Shown: positions 25,247-36,654, numbered from the stretch's first letter. The stretch is DNA of 64,000 nucleotides from Trichostrongylus colubriformis (GCA_963978905.1 OZ022260.1:43917551-43981550), one strand, 5' to 3'. Numbers and translations are program-made. The notes: generated from the letters alone by a model not told the origin.

Positions 25247-25659
25247 TCTGCACAAAAACGCTCGAAGCTACGTTCACATAAAGAAAAGTTACACCGTGGA
25301 AATGGTGTTTCATTCCTGATAGATCATCCTATATTTTTGATGAAACCTAAATAATTTTTTTTGGAGGTACATCAAATGTGCCACTCAGTGAACATTTCAG
25401 TACAACTATACATGTAATACATAAACCATATTACCTTACGGATAGCTGAAGATAAGTTTCCATGAGTTTTTGGATTTTGAGGAATGCGTGACAAAGTAGG
25501 ACGGTAAGATAGTAGACCTCAGGCTGCGGTTATACCTTGCTAAGATGCGATTCCTTGTTACATCAAAGCGTGGTAGTGGTGTCGTGTGCACTTTCACTTG
25601 CCATCGTGCGCTTTGCACTTCACCCCAACTGCAAAATGTAGATAAGGAATAGCCGCGGT

Positions 25660-26093
25660 TTAAAGGAATCGTCCACAGAGAAATGAGTTTTTGTGTTACC
25701 CATATGTTTACATTGCAGTTGCCTAATGTGGGCCACATGTAAAATTTCACGCGAAAAAGTGAATCCGGTTGAAATACAGCACCACAAAGTACGTCCGGGT
25801 GGGCGGGGCATCCGAGTAAAAGCCTCGTCTCGTCATCCGTCATGGTCGGAGACGCATTGTAGGAACAGAAAGTGACGTAAACAGTCTCACACTCTCCGTC
25901 CCCGACAGTGGCGGACGACGGGACGAGGCTTTCACTGGGAGGCCCCGCCCACCTGGACGTACTTTGTGGTGCTGTATCTCAGCCAGATCCACAATTTTTC
26001 GCGTGAAATTTCGCATGAGACCGACATTAAGGAAATGCAACATAAACATATAGGTGGCACAAAATTTCATTTTTCTGTGGACGACTCCTTTAA
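25660..26093. mobile_element. Palindromic TTAA-associated MITE (family B), copy 2
   Basis: This is the best-preserved copy: TTAAAGGAATCGTCCAC at the left, GTGGACGACTCCTTTAA at the right, TTAA at both edges (25,660-25,663 and 26,090-26,093). The two ~200-bp halves mirror each other, including CGCGAAAAA.GTG, CACCACAAAGTACGTCC, GGGCGGGG and CCTCGTC. The whole unit could fold into one long hairpin. Confidence 0.8.
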
Positions 26094-27589
26094 GTAACAA
26101 AACGAGTCACCATCTCTGAAGTCATTTTTGTGCGGTAATGCTGAAGAAAAAAGTAAGTAAGACTGGAGTGGAACTAGATAGACGCCTGCAGCCTGAAGAA
26201 GTATTCATTACGATAATTCGCATAAAGCAGTCGGAAATACGTCGAATAAGATTAAGACTGATTGTAGTCTCCAACCAGACAGTATTCGGGAAGTTTTATG
26301 ATTAAGGATGGTTAAATGACATAATAAAGCCCTACGGATTCAGGCTACCGCCTCTTTGGGGTAAAAGCGTCCGCGTATCGCTGCCTCACATCACATATCT
26401 TCGTAATTCCGATCAAAGGCGGTGAGGCATCAAGGTAAATATGTACACTCCCAAGTCAATCGGTTAAGTACAGAAATCGTTTCTCGGCTTTTCTGCATTT
26501 TGTGAAACATATCTGGTTTTTTGCTGCAGAATTACTTGGCTCTACTATCCTCATTTTTAATGAATTGTTCTAATTCGTCGTATGCAGATCCTACAAGCCA
26601 CCAACGCAGTGTCTAAATTTTCTGAACTCTACATGAGGTGCATTTCAAGAGAGTTTCGAGTAGTTTCGGCATGTGTTCATGGCTTGTGTAACTACGAATA
26701 CATTAACAGTGAACAATCAGTTGACCTTACTCCAGTAAATATCTCACATATGAAGCGACGCACGATTATATGGCAATCATCAATCAGGTGGCTTCGTATT
26801 CAGCTAGTACGTAATTAACATCCTATGCTCATGCTGTTCCACTGACTCAAGCCACAGATTTTACAAGTATGTTGAGTTAATGACAAAAGCTTCGGTCTCG
26901 GATGGGACTGGAACTCGCACTCGCTTTCCGGGCATATGTGCTAATCCATACACTACCGAGACCCTTTTCACCCTAAAAGCAGCATTAGGGGAAATTCGGA
27001 TGAAAAGTAAAGAAGTAGTGAATGTGAAAGTCGAGATGCCTAGTAACAGTACTGAAAAAAACGGATGGAAATGGTAAAACCCGAGAAAGAGGACCCCTTC
27101 TCTCGTTGATCCTCAACGCGGACGACCTTTCCGTCAAGAGGCGGACACTCCGAACGAAATTTCCATTGGCTTGCTGCCAAGTAAACACAAGAGAATAATT
27201 GGAAATACGACAGCATCTATTTTTTGGAGTGGCTTCAAGCTGAGACTGCGAAAGCGCGCTGCAATACCTTCGATCTCACCGCATACCCTTGGCAGATCTC
27301 ATTGTAGCCGACCAGGAATCACGTCGATAGGAGACGGGGTCGATTACGAAAGGCGGCAGCTCTTATCCGTTGCGCCGTTTCTACAGCTCGGAGGCGCACT
27401 TTTTCACCGGGATTTCGCCACAGATAACCTTCTTTGGCTCATAGTTTCCATGTAAGAATTTCTTTCACTCAATAGCATATTTACCATGGCTTATCAGCAC
27501 TCCGCGCATAACGTATTGGGCCTCTTGGCCAATATCGGCATCGAACCGTGAAGCAGGATGCTCGAGTATATATTGTTTTTGATGTTTTA
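26094..27589. other. Non-genic stretch
   Basis: This contains a tRNA-like minus-strand sequence at 26,894-26,963 (separate entry). The open frame at 27,171-27,455 shows no domain and shares wording with other repeat-derived frames (TTTCGCCACA). I see no gene. Confidence 0.4.
26894..26963 (-). repeat. tRNA-like sequence (degenerate)
   Basis: On the minus strand GTCTCGG at the 5' end pairs perfectly with CCGAGAC at the 3' end, 70 bases apart. An A-box-like TAGTGTATGG and a 4-bp D-stem (GTGT/GCAC) follow, and a weak B box (GAGTTCCAGTCC) precedes the 3' end. The anticodon and T stems do not pair, so this is not a functional tRNA gene. A second copy, plus strand, is at 27,741-27,810. Both are probably tRNA-derived repeats. 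Confidence 0.4.
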
Positions 27590-27892
27590 TTTTGATAGTT
27601 GCTGATTTTCGCCGCAGCCCGCGATGCGAAAGTTGTTGCAAGTAAGCTGAGTTATGGGCAAAATTTTAGGCCTCAACACGTTATGGTTCTGATAAGCTAT
27701 GGAATTATACCATTCAGAAGCTGAGTTAAGGGCAGAGGGGTCTCGGTAGTGTAATGGATCAGCACACGTGCCCTGAGAGCATGGAGTACGTGTTATAGTT
27801 CCGTCCGAGAAAGAAACTTTTGCCCATAATTCAGCACATTAGTAACAACTTTCGCATCGCGAAGTCGAAGAAATGTCAACAACTATGAGCCA
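27590..27892. mobile_element. ~300-bp inverted-repeat element enclosing a tRNA-like core
   Basis: ATAGTTGCTGATTTTCG...CGCGATGCGAAAGTTGTT at the left is mirrored by AACAACTTTCGCATCGCG...GTCAACAACTAT at the right. The GAGTTATGGGCAAAATTT side pairs with CTTTTGCCCATAATTCAG. Between the arms at 27,741-27,810 is TCTCGGTAGTGTAATGGATC...GTCCGAGA, a degenerate tRNA-like unit also seen inverted at 26,894-26,963. No coding capacity. Confidence 0.55.
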
Positions 27893-27914
27893 CAGAGTTT
27901 GCATGTATAGTACA

Positions 27915-28200
27915 AAGGGTAAAGTTTTTGGAGTGAAGTAATCCTTTCTGTTGGATGTGCCGCGCATTCTACATAGTTCCACTCAGAGAATCGTGGTGGC
28001 AGGTGAATGCCCATGTAATGACTTGCAAGGGACAGCCGATGTACAAGTCAATGCTTTTATCTTCCCAGACGGTACCAATTCACCGACCCCGCAGGGATGG
28101 AAGGCTTGGTTGGTGTGGGCGGGCGTTGATGCGAGGTTTGATCACCGCACCATGAGATGGAGAGTGCGAGCAACCTGTCACTATACCACCTCATGCCCTA
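27915..28200 (-). repeat. tRNA-derived SINE, full length
   Basis: The minus strand runs from GGTGGTATAGTGACAGG through CATGGTGCGGTGATCAAACC (B-box-like), the GCCCACACCAACCAAGCC body, GGTACCGTCTGGGAAG, to CACAT..CAAAAACTTTACCC. It matches 29,688-29,975 along its whole length, so the copy is intact apart from point changes. Confidence 0.75.
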
Positions 28201-28756
28201 CTGCACTTACTGTACATATCTTGGCTGATATATGAGAGGTTCCAAAAACCTCCAAAGATTGTCTGACAGTCATTCATGTTTGCCATCAGATTATTTTTCA
28301 CGTACTCGGTTTTAGCGCGAACATGTCCGTCAGTACAATTTTGTGTCCACAAATTTCCACTGCTTCGTGTCTTTTTCGATGGTTTTCCTTGTTGGTTTTA
28401 AAAGTTCTTAATCGGAAGTCCGAAATACTCATGAACGATAACTGCGAACACAGGAAGGAAGATACTATAAAAAGCGAATTACCAAGCAATTCCTGATGTA
28501 GGGTCCTTTTTCTGAAAAAAAACTGAAAGCTTCCGTTGTTTCATGAAAGCTTCTCAAATGTCCCTATCAATGAATCATACCTCCAATGTCAAAAATATTT
28601 CACGTCGTGTTTGCTCTCGCTTTCCCATCTACCTTTTCAACCGTAACCGATCGATGACCCAAGTGTTTACCTCATCCTTTTTTACATCTGACTCTTTGCC
28701 AAATGTGGACATTCGACGACTCATTTTGAACTCACTTTCAAATCTCACATTTTTTC

Positions 28757-28758
28757 AG
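28757..28758 (+). promoter_or_regulatory. Probable spliced-leader trans-splice acceptor
   Basis: TTTTTTCAG ends immediately before the ATG at 28,759. No upstream exon is apparent and the protein starts with a signal peptide exactly there, so the acceptor most likely receives a spliced leader. This is inferred from nematode practice, not from transcript data. Confidence 0.5.
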
Positions 28759-30664
28759 ATGCGAACAATTCCAATAATTCTGCTATTCACTGCGTTGCTA
28801 ACTACAGTATTCGCTGATGAGCTCATCAGAGCGAAGCGAAACTACTACGGCTATGACTACGGTTATGGAGTGTAAGTGTCACTTCAGACTCAGTTTTATT
28901 TTAATGAGGGGGGGGGGGAGGGGGAGTGGGTCAGCTCGTGAACAGTGCAGAGTTATGCCATGAATCAGGTTGGAAGCTTCGGAAATTCTTATATGCTGTG
29001 GTTGCTGCTGTTTCAACAAACAACTCGCACACGCCGCGCCGCTCGCCGCGGGGGCGCGCGAACATTCGACCAATCGACCCCCACCCCTCTGCGATGTGGT
29101 CATTCGATTGAGTTAGATGATACCTGATTTGTGCGCCCATATGCAATTTAAGACCTTATCTAATATCGCTCCTTTCATCTAATATTTCAAACCGCAAAAA
29201 AATGATTCCCAAAAGAGCTTGGGCGTCATAGTTACTATTATCACGAGAGACGCGAAAGCTGAAAAAAAAAGAAAGGGAATAAGATCTGTCAGATTGTATC
29301 ATCTTCAAGAGTAGTGTAAATTATAAAAAGAGCCACAAGCAAGCAAAACCAAGCATTCGCCAGCGTCGTAATAGTCTGAGCTGCCCTCAGATGCGGTGTC
29401 GCGGAGCATGGAAGCAATTTCAGCTCTTATGATTGTGCTCACGTCAGTTCCCATAAAAGATCACCTGAGTGATAGCCTCCTGCAGCATACCCTTGAACAT
29501 TCGCCACGCCACGTATCGTTTGCGGCGTAGTGGGTGCGAGCTGGGTGCCGCTTGCTTCAGTTCCTAAGCAACTCACGACTACTGCACACGTTACCGTTAC
29601 TTTGGTTAACACTGTAGCTGGGTCCTGAAGGGACCCCGCTGTAGCTGGGTACTACAAATTGTAGCCGATACTACAAATTGAGGGCGGAGGTGGTGTAGTG
29701 ACAGGTGGCGCGCAACCCACTCTCATGGTGCGGAGATCAAGTCCCGCATCGAAGCCCGCCCAGGCCAACCAAGCCTTCCATCCCTCCGGGGTCGGTAAAT
29801 TGGTACCAGACTCGTCTGGGAGGATAAAAGCACTGACTTGTACATCGGCTGGCCACCACAAGTCATTGTATAGGCCATATCACATTCACCAGCCATCACG
29901 ATTCTGAATGGAACTAGAATGTGCGGCGCATCCCACAGAAGGGATTGATTAACGCCAAAAACTTTATCCTTTATCCTTAAACTACAAATTGAGATTGTGC
30001 AGTGCCGCGACTTAGTATGCGGAGTCGGACGCCCAAAATTTGCAGATTCGCAGAATCGCAAAAACACAACGTCGCAAAATCTCAAAGTCGCAAAATTGCG
30101 AACTCTGACGACTCAAGATTTCAGCTAATGCCAATGAAAGGAAACGCGTGTGGGATGTAGAAGAGCCTTTTTCCCAATTGTGCAAGCTTATTTAAATAAA
30201 TGATCACAGCGCTATTACAGCGATGGCGATTTTTGGTATGCTGGCCGCATTCTGGGAATCATCCTCGGCATCTCAATGCTCCTGTTATGCTGTTGTATTC
30301 CGTGTGTATGTCTAGCCGGAATCTGGTTTCTCGGCTGGTTTGGATTGCGTCAACGTCGCCAACGCAAAGCCGCCGCGACCAGTGGTGGAGGCTTCGGCAG
30401 TCAAACTCAAGGTGCGTCCGACTGGGATCAGAACGTTTCCGAAATCATTTCCCCTTCAGTTTAGCGTCGCCTGTAACTGCGATGTCGCCTACTACACCAA
30501 AATCCGAAGCCATTTCACATCCGATTCGTATTGAAGACTCACCACCGTTACGCCACTTCGCCGACACCAGCAACGTCATTTATACTGCAGAAGACCGCTA
30601 CTACACCTCTTCTGTCTCGGGAGGTGATCGTCGGCCTGATCAGTACAGAGCCTCCCGATTTTAA
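28759..30664 (+). CDS. Small single-pass membrane protein with Cys-rich transmembrane segment (3 exons)
   Basis: The exons are 28,759-28,871, 30,221-30,411 and 30,465-30,664. All junctions are GT-AG and the phases agree, giving 167 residues. Residues 1-19 form a signal peptide (MRTIPIILLFTALLTTVFA). A short extracellular piece follows, with a dibasic AKR and a Tyr/Gly-rich NYYGYDYGYG. A hydrophobic segment at about 45-80 carries CCCIPCVC at 61-68, where the cysteines face the inner half and are likely palmitoylation sites. RQRRQRK at 81-87 is the stop-transfer signal, predicting a cytoplasmic tail of about 80 residues rich in Ser/Pro/Thr and Tyr. The layout resembles small Cys-rich membrane adaptors (CYYR1/Shisa-like), but I cannot assign it to one. 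The first intron (1.35 kb) contains the SINE at 29,688-29,975; the second is only 53 bases. An AATAAA at 31,175 is the nearest candidate poly(A) signal. Confidence 0.8.
29688..29975 (+). repeat. tRNA-derived SINE, full length, in an intron
   Basis: The head has an A-box-like GTAGTGACAGGTGG and a B-box-like GAGATCAAGTCCC 45 bases on. The body reads CCCAGGCCAACCAAGCC, GGTACCAGACTCGTCTGGG and CAAGTCATTGTATAGGCC. The 3' end reads GGAACTAGAATGTGCGGCGC and CAAAAACTTTATCCTTTATCC, a short repeated tail. At least nine other copies or fragments occur in the window. It lies in intron 1 of the small membrane protein gene, in sense orientation. Confidence 0.8.
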
Positions 30665-30699
30665 TACCCTTACCATGTGTTTATTGTCTTTCAACCCAT

Positions 30700-32439
30700 T
30701 GTTGTACATATGCACCTTTTCCTCTCTGTAAACCATTTCTCTTTTTTTTTATTCACGAAGATTTTATGAAAGCAAATCTCAACAGTCTCTGTGATGTTAA
30801 ACAAAGTTTTTCCATTATTTCTGAAAGCTTCTGCAATATAGTGTCCAAGTACTTTCCTTGACTTTTGTTATGAATGGTTTTTGCTGTGGATTAATCTTGA
30901 AGCACTCATGCCTCAGAAGATGCTCGTCTGAGGTGAGGTAGACCAGTGGGAAATTTCGAATAGAAATGTGTGAACTTACATAAGTGCGCACTGAGAAACC
31001 AGCATGAGGAGGTGTGCGGCACGGATAGTTTGAACCACAGAATCAGTTGCTGATGAGCCAGGAGCGCCAAATCTCAGTATGCGCCAGGGACGGACCACCA
31101 TTTTCAGCCTGTTCACTAAAGGGGTACCCCTTTTTTAAAATACCAGAAGGGATAAATTTGGCCTGCTGTGGAATAATAAAAGACGAAGTGCTGAGTAGTA
31201 AAGCACCGGAGAAAGAATTGGATTAAACGAGCAAAAACGCGAGAATTAGGCTCCACTCATCTTCCCTGTCCCCCCACTGCATCACAAGCCGCTGAGGGAA
31301 GGGTGCAGACCAGGATACACCGGGAGTCGAGGATTCCTCGACAGAGAGGAGTCGTGTTTGCCGGGACAGGAAGGGTGTCGTATCTGCAGAGATCAGCGAA
31401 GCACCCACCGAAAGACAGATAAGCAGGAAAGGGCATTTTGCAGCGCACTCGTACGAGGAAATGTAAAATAAATAACTTCTCGTTTCGTGTGAAAAACGTA
31501 TATGTTATATGTGCAACTATACAATCCAGCAACAGTTACTGGTATTGTGGGGAACACATTAGGGGGCCGTATTCGGTGCGTGTAGAGGGGAGGGGTCGTA
31601 CTGAAGGGGCTGATTTTCTCGACACCTGGGAGTGCCCTGGTGCAAACGGCATGCGTGTATGCCAGCCAGCCTCGAACGTTACACCGCTCTCACTGAAACT
31701 CGACCTTTGAAGCTCTGCAACTCGAAGAGAAGCGCCATGAGAACACAAAAAGCGCTTTTCTGTGCAAATTTTGCTACAGATTATCTCTTCGTGTAGGTAA
31801 TGGATATCTCACCTATGTACGAGAATATCGTCTCAGTCTACCCTTCTTCATTGCCTCTTCCCGGTTTCTCAAATGTCGCTTTATAGCATCGCTCGTTCAA
31901 GATAATAGCGGGCGTTACATGTCTCAGAGACAAACTACGTGGCAGATGGTGTCCAGCAATGAAAATGTGGGTTCTAACGCCGTCAGTAATGAAGAAAGCA
32001 GATCAGAAAATTTGAAGCAGAAATTTGTCGAAGAAGCCCACTTTTTGTCAACGTTCCAAGAATGATGCGTTTTTTTCGTTTTTTCTCCCTGTTCGATCGA
32101 GAACCCAACATTAATAGAAAAGTAAGAGAGTCACCCGGTAAATATGGCACCAAGTCAGGCGGCGCGTGACGCTGTGCATGCGAGTTGGGCTGTCATGTGT
32201 GGTCATTGCACTGTAAGTAACTACTGTGTCCTACACTTAAACTCAACAGATAGACTAATAACAGCATTTCGGAATATGTTTGAAAATATCCGGAAGTCGA
32301 TTTTTTTCGCAATGCTAAAATTTACTTGAATGCAGTCTTGAGTTGCTGTCTATCCCATGTGCACGGCGGTCTAGTACTTAAACGAAACGTTCAGAGTTTT
32401 AGTCCTCTTCACTTCCATGTAAATCTTCGGATTTGCATG
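30700..32439. other. Non-genic stretch
   Basis: This holds the 3' flank of the small membrane protein gene. No exon or element is recognised. An open frame at 31,438-31,710 is GC-rich on both strands with no known domain. Confidence 0.4.
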
Positions 32440-32774
32440 TTAAAGGGATCGCTCACAGAAAAATGAAATTCTCTGTCACCCATATATTTATGCTGTATTT
32501 GCCTCATAGGGGCCGCATGCAAAGTTTCGCGCGAAAAAATGAGAATTCGCCCAAGATACAGCCCCCCAAAATCTCGGCCTGGTGAGCGGGGCCTCCGAGT
32601 AATCCCGTCGTCCGTCGCGGTGTGGACTGGAGAGTGGAACTGTTCACGTAACTTTCTGTTCCTACATTGCGTCTCTGACCGCGGCGGACGACAGGGTGGG
32701 CACTTGCTAGGCAAATACAACATAAATATATGGGTACCAGAAAAACTCATTCTTCCGTGGACGATTCCTTTGAA
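32440..32774. mobile_element. Palindromic TTAA-associated MITE (family B), copy 3 (shortened)
   Basis: TTAAAGGGATCGCTCAC at the left and GTGGACGATTCCTTTGA at the right. The left arm is complete (CGCATGCAAAGTTTCGCG), but the right arm lacks roughly 100 bases around the region that pairs with it, so the copy is internally deleted. Confidence 0.75.
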
Positions 32775-33206
32775 AAGAAAAAGCTCTGGAAGTTCTTCTG
32801 CTAAGCAGCCCAGAACTCACACTTCACTGGCCGATATCCAGAAAAATCAAGTCAAAAACCTTTTCATCGTAAATGTGTCGTTCAAGGTTCGGAATTTGCG
32901 AACCAATATTCCTCCGCATTCTTAGAAGCATTCGATTGATGCCTGCGAGGTCCCACAATTGATTGAACTCAAAAAAAAAAACTAGAACTTCAAGAAGTCA
33001 TCGTTGAGGTAGCCTTCATATGGATGAGGTCTCTCTATAGCCGAGGGTGTCGTACAAAGCGCGCTCTCACGATAAAGCACTTTCAAGAATTTAAGGTTTC
33101 AATGCTGTTAAAAGTTTTTGCGACTTTGCAGTGTCGCTGCTCCGCACGTAGCGAAAAAGGAAACAGAGTCACGGTATTGCTAGGCAGGACATCTCTGCCC
33201 ATATTA

Positions 33207-33888
33207 TTAGGTCTATGCAGAATAAATGGCCAAAACGGACTACTTTTTTCAAAACGCCATAACTTCGCTCGGACACAACTCTATTTGTCGAAATAAAAAC
33301 CATTCGAATCTACACAACCTTGCCAACGATCTGGTAAAGAAAATATGCAACCATGATTCTGGATTGATAGAGTCAAAATTAATAGAGTCAACGATGGCAT
33401 TTTCAACCTGCATAATTTCGGCGAATTTTTTCTGACGCAGGTTTGCATCGAGAACCGGGAAAAGTGGTAATTCATCAGAGATAGGTCTGAGGAATAAGGG
33501 GGTGAGGGAGAGTCTCGATCAGTTTCTGCCGGGTGACTTGCGAACTGTGGGGTTTTGCGTTGTTTTGCGCACCCAGTAAAAAAATGATGCAGTTAGGCAT
33601 CGAGCCTCTCCCTCACCCCCTTATTCCCCAGACCTATCCCTGACGAATTACCACTTTTTCCGGGTTCCCGATGCAAACCTGCGGCAGAAAAATTATGCAC
33701 GGTAAAAATGCCATTCTTGACTTTATTGATTCTCGCAATCCAGAATTTCATCGTGATGGTATATTTTCCTTACCAAATCGTTGGCAAAATTCTGTAGATT
33801 CGAATGGTTTTTATTTCGACAAATAAAGTTGTGTCTGAGCAAAGTTTTGGCCAATTACGTTTCGGCCATTTATTCTGCATAGACCTAA
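33207..33888. mobile_element. Foldback element with ~300-bp arms and mariner-like TA/TTAGG ends
   Basis: TTAGGTCTATGCAGAATAAA at 33,207 is mirrored by TTTATTCTGCATAGACCTAA ending at 33,888. Both sides are bordered by TA. The arms (33,207-33,517 and 33,600-33,888) are inverted copies with scattered differences, including CGAATGGTTTTTATTTCGAC and GGGGGTGAGGGAGAG. The loop is about 80 bases. No transposase sequence remains. Confidence 0.75.
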
Positions 33889-34344
33889 TACAATGGGTGC
33901 TCCAGAAGTGCATTACATGACAAGCCAAAGCCGGGAATTCAAGTCCCCAACGCTGCTCGGTTGCCGCTCGATACGGTTACACAAAAATGTCAAACGAGCC
34001 AGTTTGTGGATCACGGCAGATGTCAGCAGAGTTAGTGTGGTGCAATTCAAATCCACTACATGCTACAAGAAAGTTGGAAGAAGCCAATGAATTGAGGTGG
34101 ACAGGTTGTCACTCACCAGTCAGCCAATTTCCATAATCAAAATACTGAATAACACAATCTTTCTGAAGTACTCAAAACTAAGGCACTTCTGAAGGTTCAA
34201 AATCAACCATAACAGTGCTCAGACAATAAAGTTCGCATTAAAAACATTCTTTTATGCCTTTTTAATCGCATAAGAATAGGAGATATCACCGTTAAAACTC
34301 CCATAGTTTCTTAATTTGTAACGAAAGCAGTTCAGTCAAATAGG

Positions 34345-34804
34345 TTAAAGGCACACCACGCGATAATCAAAGTGGTCCTTACCTTCTGATGGCAGGTTGA
34401 CCCTTGGATGGTTGTGAAGATTGCACCCTTTTCGCGGCGCCACGGCTCACCTTAGCCGCGCACGGCCTGGTCGACCTGAGCCGAGTTGAGCCCACCCAGC
34501 CGAATCACTCCCGGCTTAGACGCGAGGGAAATTCGCGATAAGACAAGATAAGGCAGCGATAGCAATAGCGAAGGTAGCTTCAACAGGGGACAATAGATGA
34601 TATCGTAGCATTTTGCGCGATATCATCGAGCAAAAACTCATTTCTAATCTCCCATACTCGTACGAGTACAGAGGGCAGGGAGCATTATTTTTGGTGATTT
34701 GGAGGGGTTTGATTCATATTTCTTCACTGTTGGGTAAACCAGGGCCTGTAAATCCAGTATCACGCGCGATAGCTCTCATAATTTTTCGCGAGGTGTGCCT
34801 TTAA
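34345..34804. mobile_element. TTAA-type MITE (GGCACACCACG family), copy 2
   Basis: TTAAAGGCACACCACGCG at the left and CGCGAGGTGTGCCTTTAA at the right, with TTAA on both flanks (34,345-34,348 and 34,801-34,804). The interior is GC-rich at the left and AT-rich at the right. The arrangement TTAA-AGG...CCT-TTAA is shared with family B, suggesting one mobilising transposase for both; that is inference. Confidence 0.75.
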
Positions 34805-36141
34805 CGTATTTTAGTCTGATATGAGTGCGGGACTATCACTCAACAATTTAAGTCCAACCAAAACGAGAAATCTCCCTGAAGCAGCAGAGACAATTTGGAT
34901 GTTTTGAAAGAAGACTATGGGTCACTAAAAATGAACCTCAATGGTTCAAAAAACCGATGTGGTCAGTTCGCGCTGGAAGGCTCGTGCCACTTCCATAATA
35001 GAGCTCTACACAGGCCCATCAGTGCCCGTCGGCAAACTTCTTGCCACAAATGCGTGCGTGCAACCACACCACATCACAGATTCACGTGGTCATGTAAATG
35101 ATGGGACATGCCGGAAAAGACATTCGTCCTAGAAGACAACGTGGAGAGGGGGGGGGGGGGGTTCCACTTCTCATGCTTTTGTCATTTGCGTCGCTCTTGC
35201 CGCCTTCATAGGCACAGTCTGCGCTACGCCGTGAGGAGGTTCTCATCTGGAACTCACTGGAAGTCGAGGGGTGGATGTGTGTCCACTTGCAGGCAATGAG
35301 ATGTGGAGAAATCACCTCACAGCGATTCTCCATGACGTCCAAATGAGCTCCTCTTTGAGTTCTGTTTACGGTGAGGAATGTACTCAAAAGTGAATGATTG
35401 AAAGTGTGATTCAGTATACTGACAAACGTTTAGGTGCACAAAAATGCCTCGAAGTACCGGGTAATTTAGTACCAAATCCGTCCGGGACAAGCAATGACAT
35501 CGGCAACACACCGCCAAACGATATGTGAGCCAAACAAATCGCATTCACTAGTCACCATGATCTGGAATGGGACTAGAATGCATGATGCATTTTGAAATTT
35601 GATTTCGACAAAAAAAACCTTTATTCTTTACCCGTCTTAGCTACCTAATGCACCTCACGCATCTCATAGCACGGATGAGCTGCGGACTACGCATAAGGTA
35701 GTCTGAACAGGACAAACTCAGCTATGTGGTTTAACGAAGATAGAATAAACAGTCTTATTGAATCACATTTCATATGTGGATGAAATCTTTCACTGACCCA
35801 TTTCGATTTCCTCTGTCATCCCCTATCCCAACCACTCACTTGCGGACGGACAGACATACAAACCACACAAAGATGGTGGTTTATATAACAGAAGGAACAG
35901 TTATTCTAAACATATCTCCTACAGCTTTCTTTAGGCCATAACCCACCGTCCGCAACACAGAGTGTTGCACGCGATTCAAGCCACAATTTCGGTCGCTCTG
36001 AAAAGGGACCGTGGCCAATTGCTACTACGACTGCATGTGCTTGGTACAATTTTGTGATTGCACTTTGTTTTGGCCGTTGTTAGTTCAGAATCAAGCAAGA
36101 ACTTCGTAAATGAGTTCGAAGCCACATTCATAATGATGGAA
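34805..36141. other. Non-genic stretch with SINE 3' fragment
   Basis: The 3' half of a SINE lies at 35,445-35,635. A GC-rich segment at 35,110-35,330, containing a G run at 35,150-35,161, is open on several frames without a recognisable product. GCGGACGGACAGACATAC at about 35,843-35,860 followed by TTTATATAA is another end of the GGAC-type repeat. Confidence 0.45.
35445..35635 (+). repeat. tRNA-derived SINE, 3' part
   Basis: The sequence matches the family from GGTA(C)CAAATCCGTCCGGG through GGGACTAGAATGCATGATGC to a TTTATTCTTTACCC tail. The tRNA-like head is absent. Confidence 0.6.
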
Positions 36142-36361
36142 TCATAGAATAATCTTCAAAAAATAAAACGCGAATTTCATGTGATTCTTCAGACTTTCAG
36201 CATTGACCGTGGTCAGCACTGTCAGCATCGTTCCATAAGGTTCAGGGGGAGGAGCCACTCCACTGTTCCCTGCATCTCTAACGCTGATGGTTGGAGCACA
36301 GAAGTGGCGGTTCTTGCTGGCATCGGCTGGACCACAGTTGAGGTTTGTCGCTGGACGACGA
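36142..36361 (-). CDS. Candidate terminal exon, unknown protein
   Basis: A strong 3' splice site on the minus strand (CCTGCTCCCTCAG) precedes an open frame ending at TGA 36,142-36,144. It contains RPATNLNCGPADASKNR, FCAPTISVRDAGNSGVAPPP and EPYGTMLTVLTTVNAESL. Codon choice looks protein-like. No upstream exon was found and the product is not recognised. A second frame of the same strand is also open over much of the interval, which lowers confidence. It may be an exon of a gene running in from higher coordinates, or chance. Confidence 0.25.
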
Positions 36362-36419
36362 CTGAGGGAGCAGGACTGAGGCCGGCCTTGGTGGTGAAAA
36401 TAGATAAAAAGGCTAAAGG

Positions 36420-36600
36420 ATAAAGTTTTTGACGTCAATCAGTACCTTCCTGGGATACGCCGCACATTCTAGTTCCATTCAGAATCGTGATGGTTGGTGA
36501 ATGTGATGTGGACTATACAATGGCTTGCGGTGGCCAGCCGATCCACAAGTCAGAGCTTTTATCCGCCCAGCCGAGCCTGGTACCAATTTGCCGACCCTTT
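36420..36600 (-). repeat. tRNA-derived SINE, 3' part
   Basis: The minus strand reads GGTACCAGGCTCGGC, CAAGCCATTGTATAGTCC, CATTCACCAACCATCACGATT and GGAACTAGAATGTGCGGCG, ending in CAAAAACTTTATCC. The head is missing: the copy stops at GGTCGGCAAATTGG. Confidence 0.7.
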
Positions 36601-36654
36601 TAAAGTTCTTGGTATACCGAGAATTTGACCTAATTTCGGAAAAACACTTGGCCT

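Noticed and set aside
25436..25843. A 135-codon minus-strand frame
   Set aside because: Most of it lies in the left arm of the palindromic MITE, and the same words appear in frames of the other MITE copies.
28543..28758. Upstream in-frame extension of the small membrane protein (start at 28,543)
   Set aside because: The extension has no protein-like character and runs through a perfect acceptor (TTTTTTCAG) directly before an ATG that begins a textbook signal peptide.
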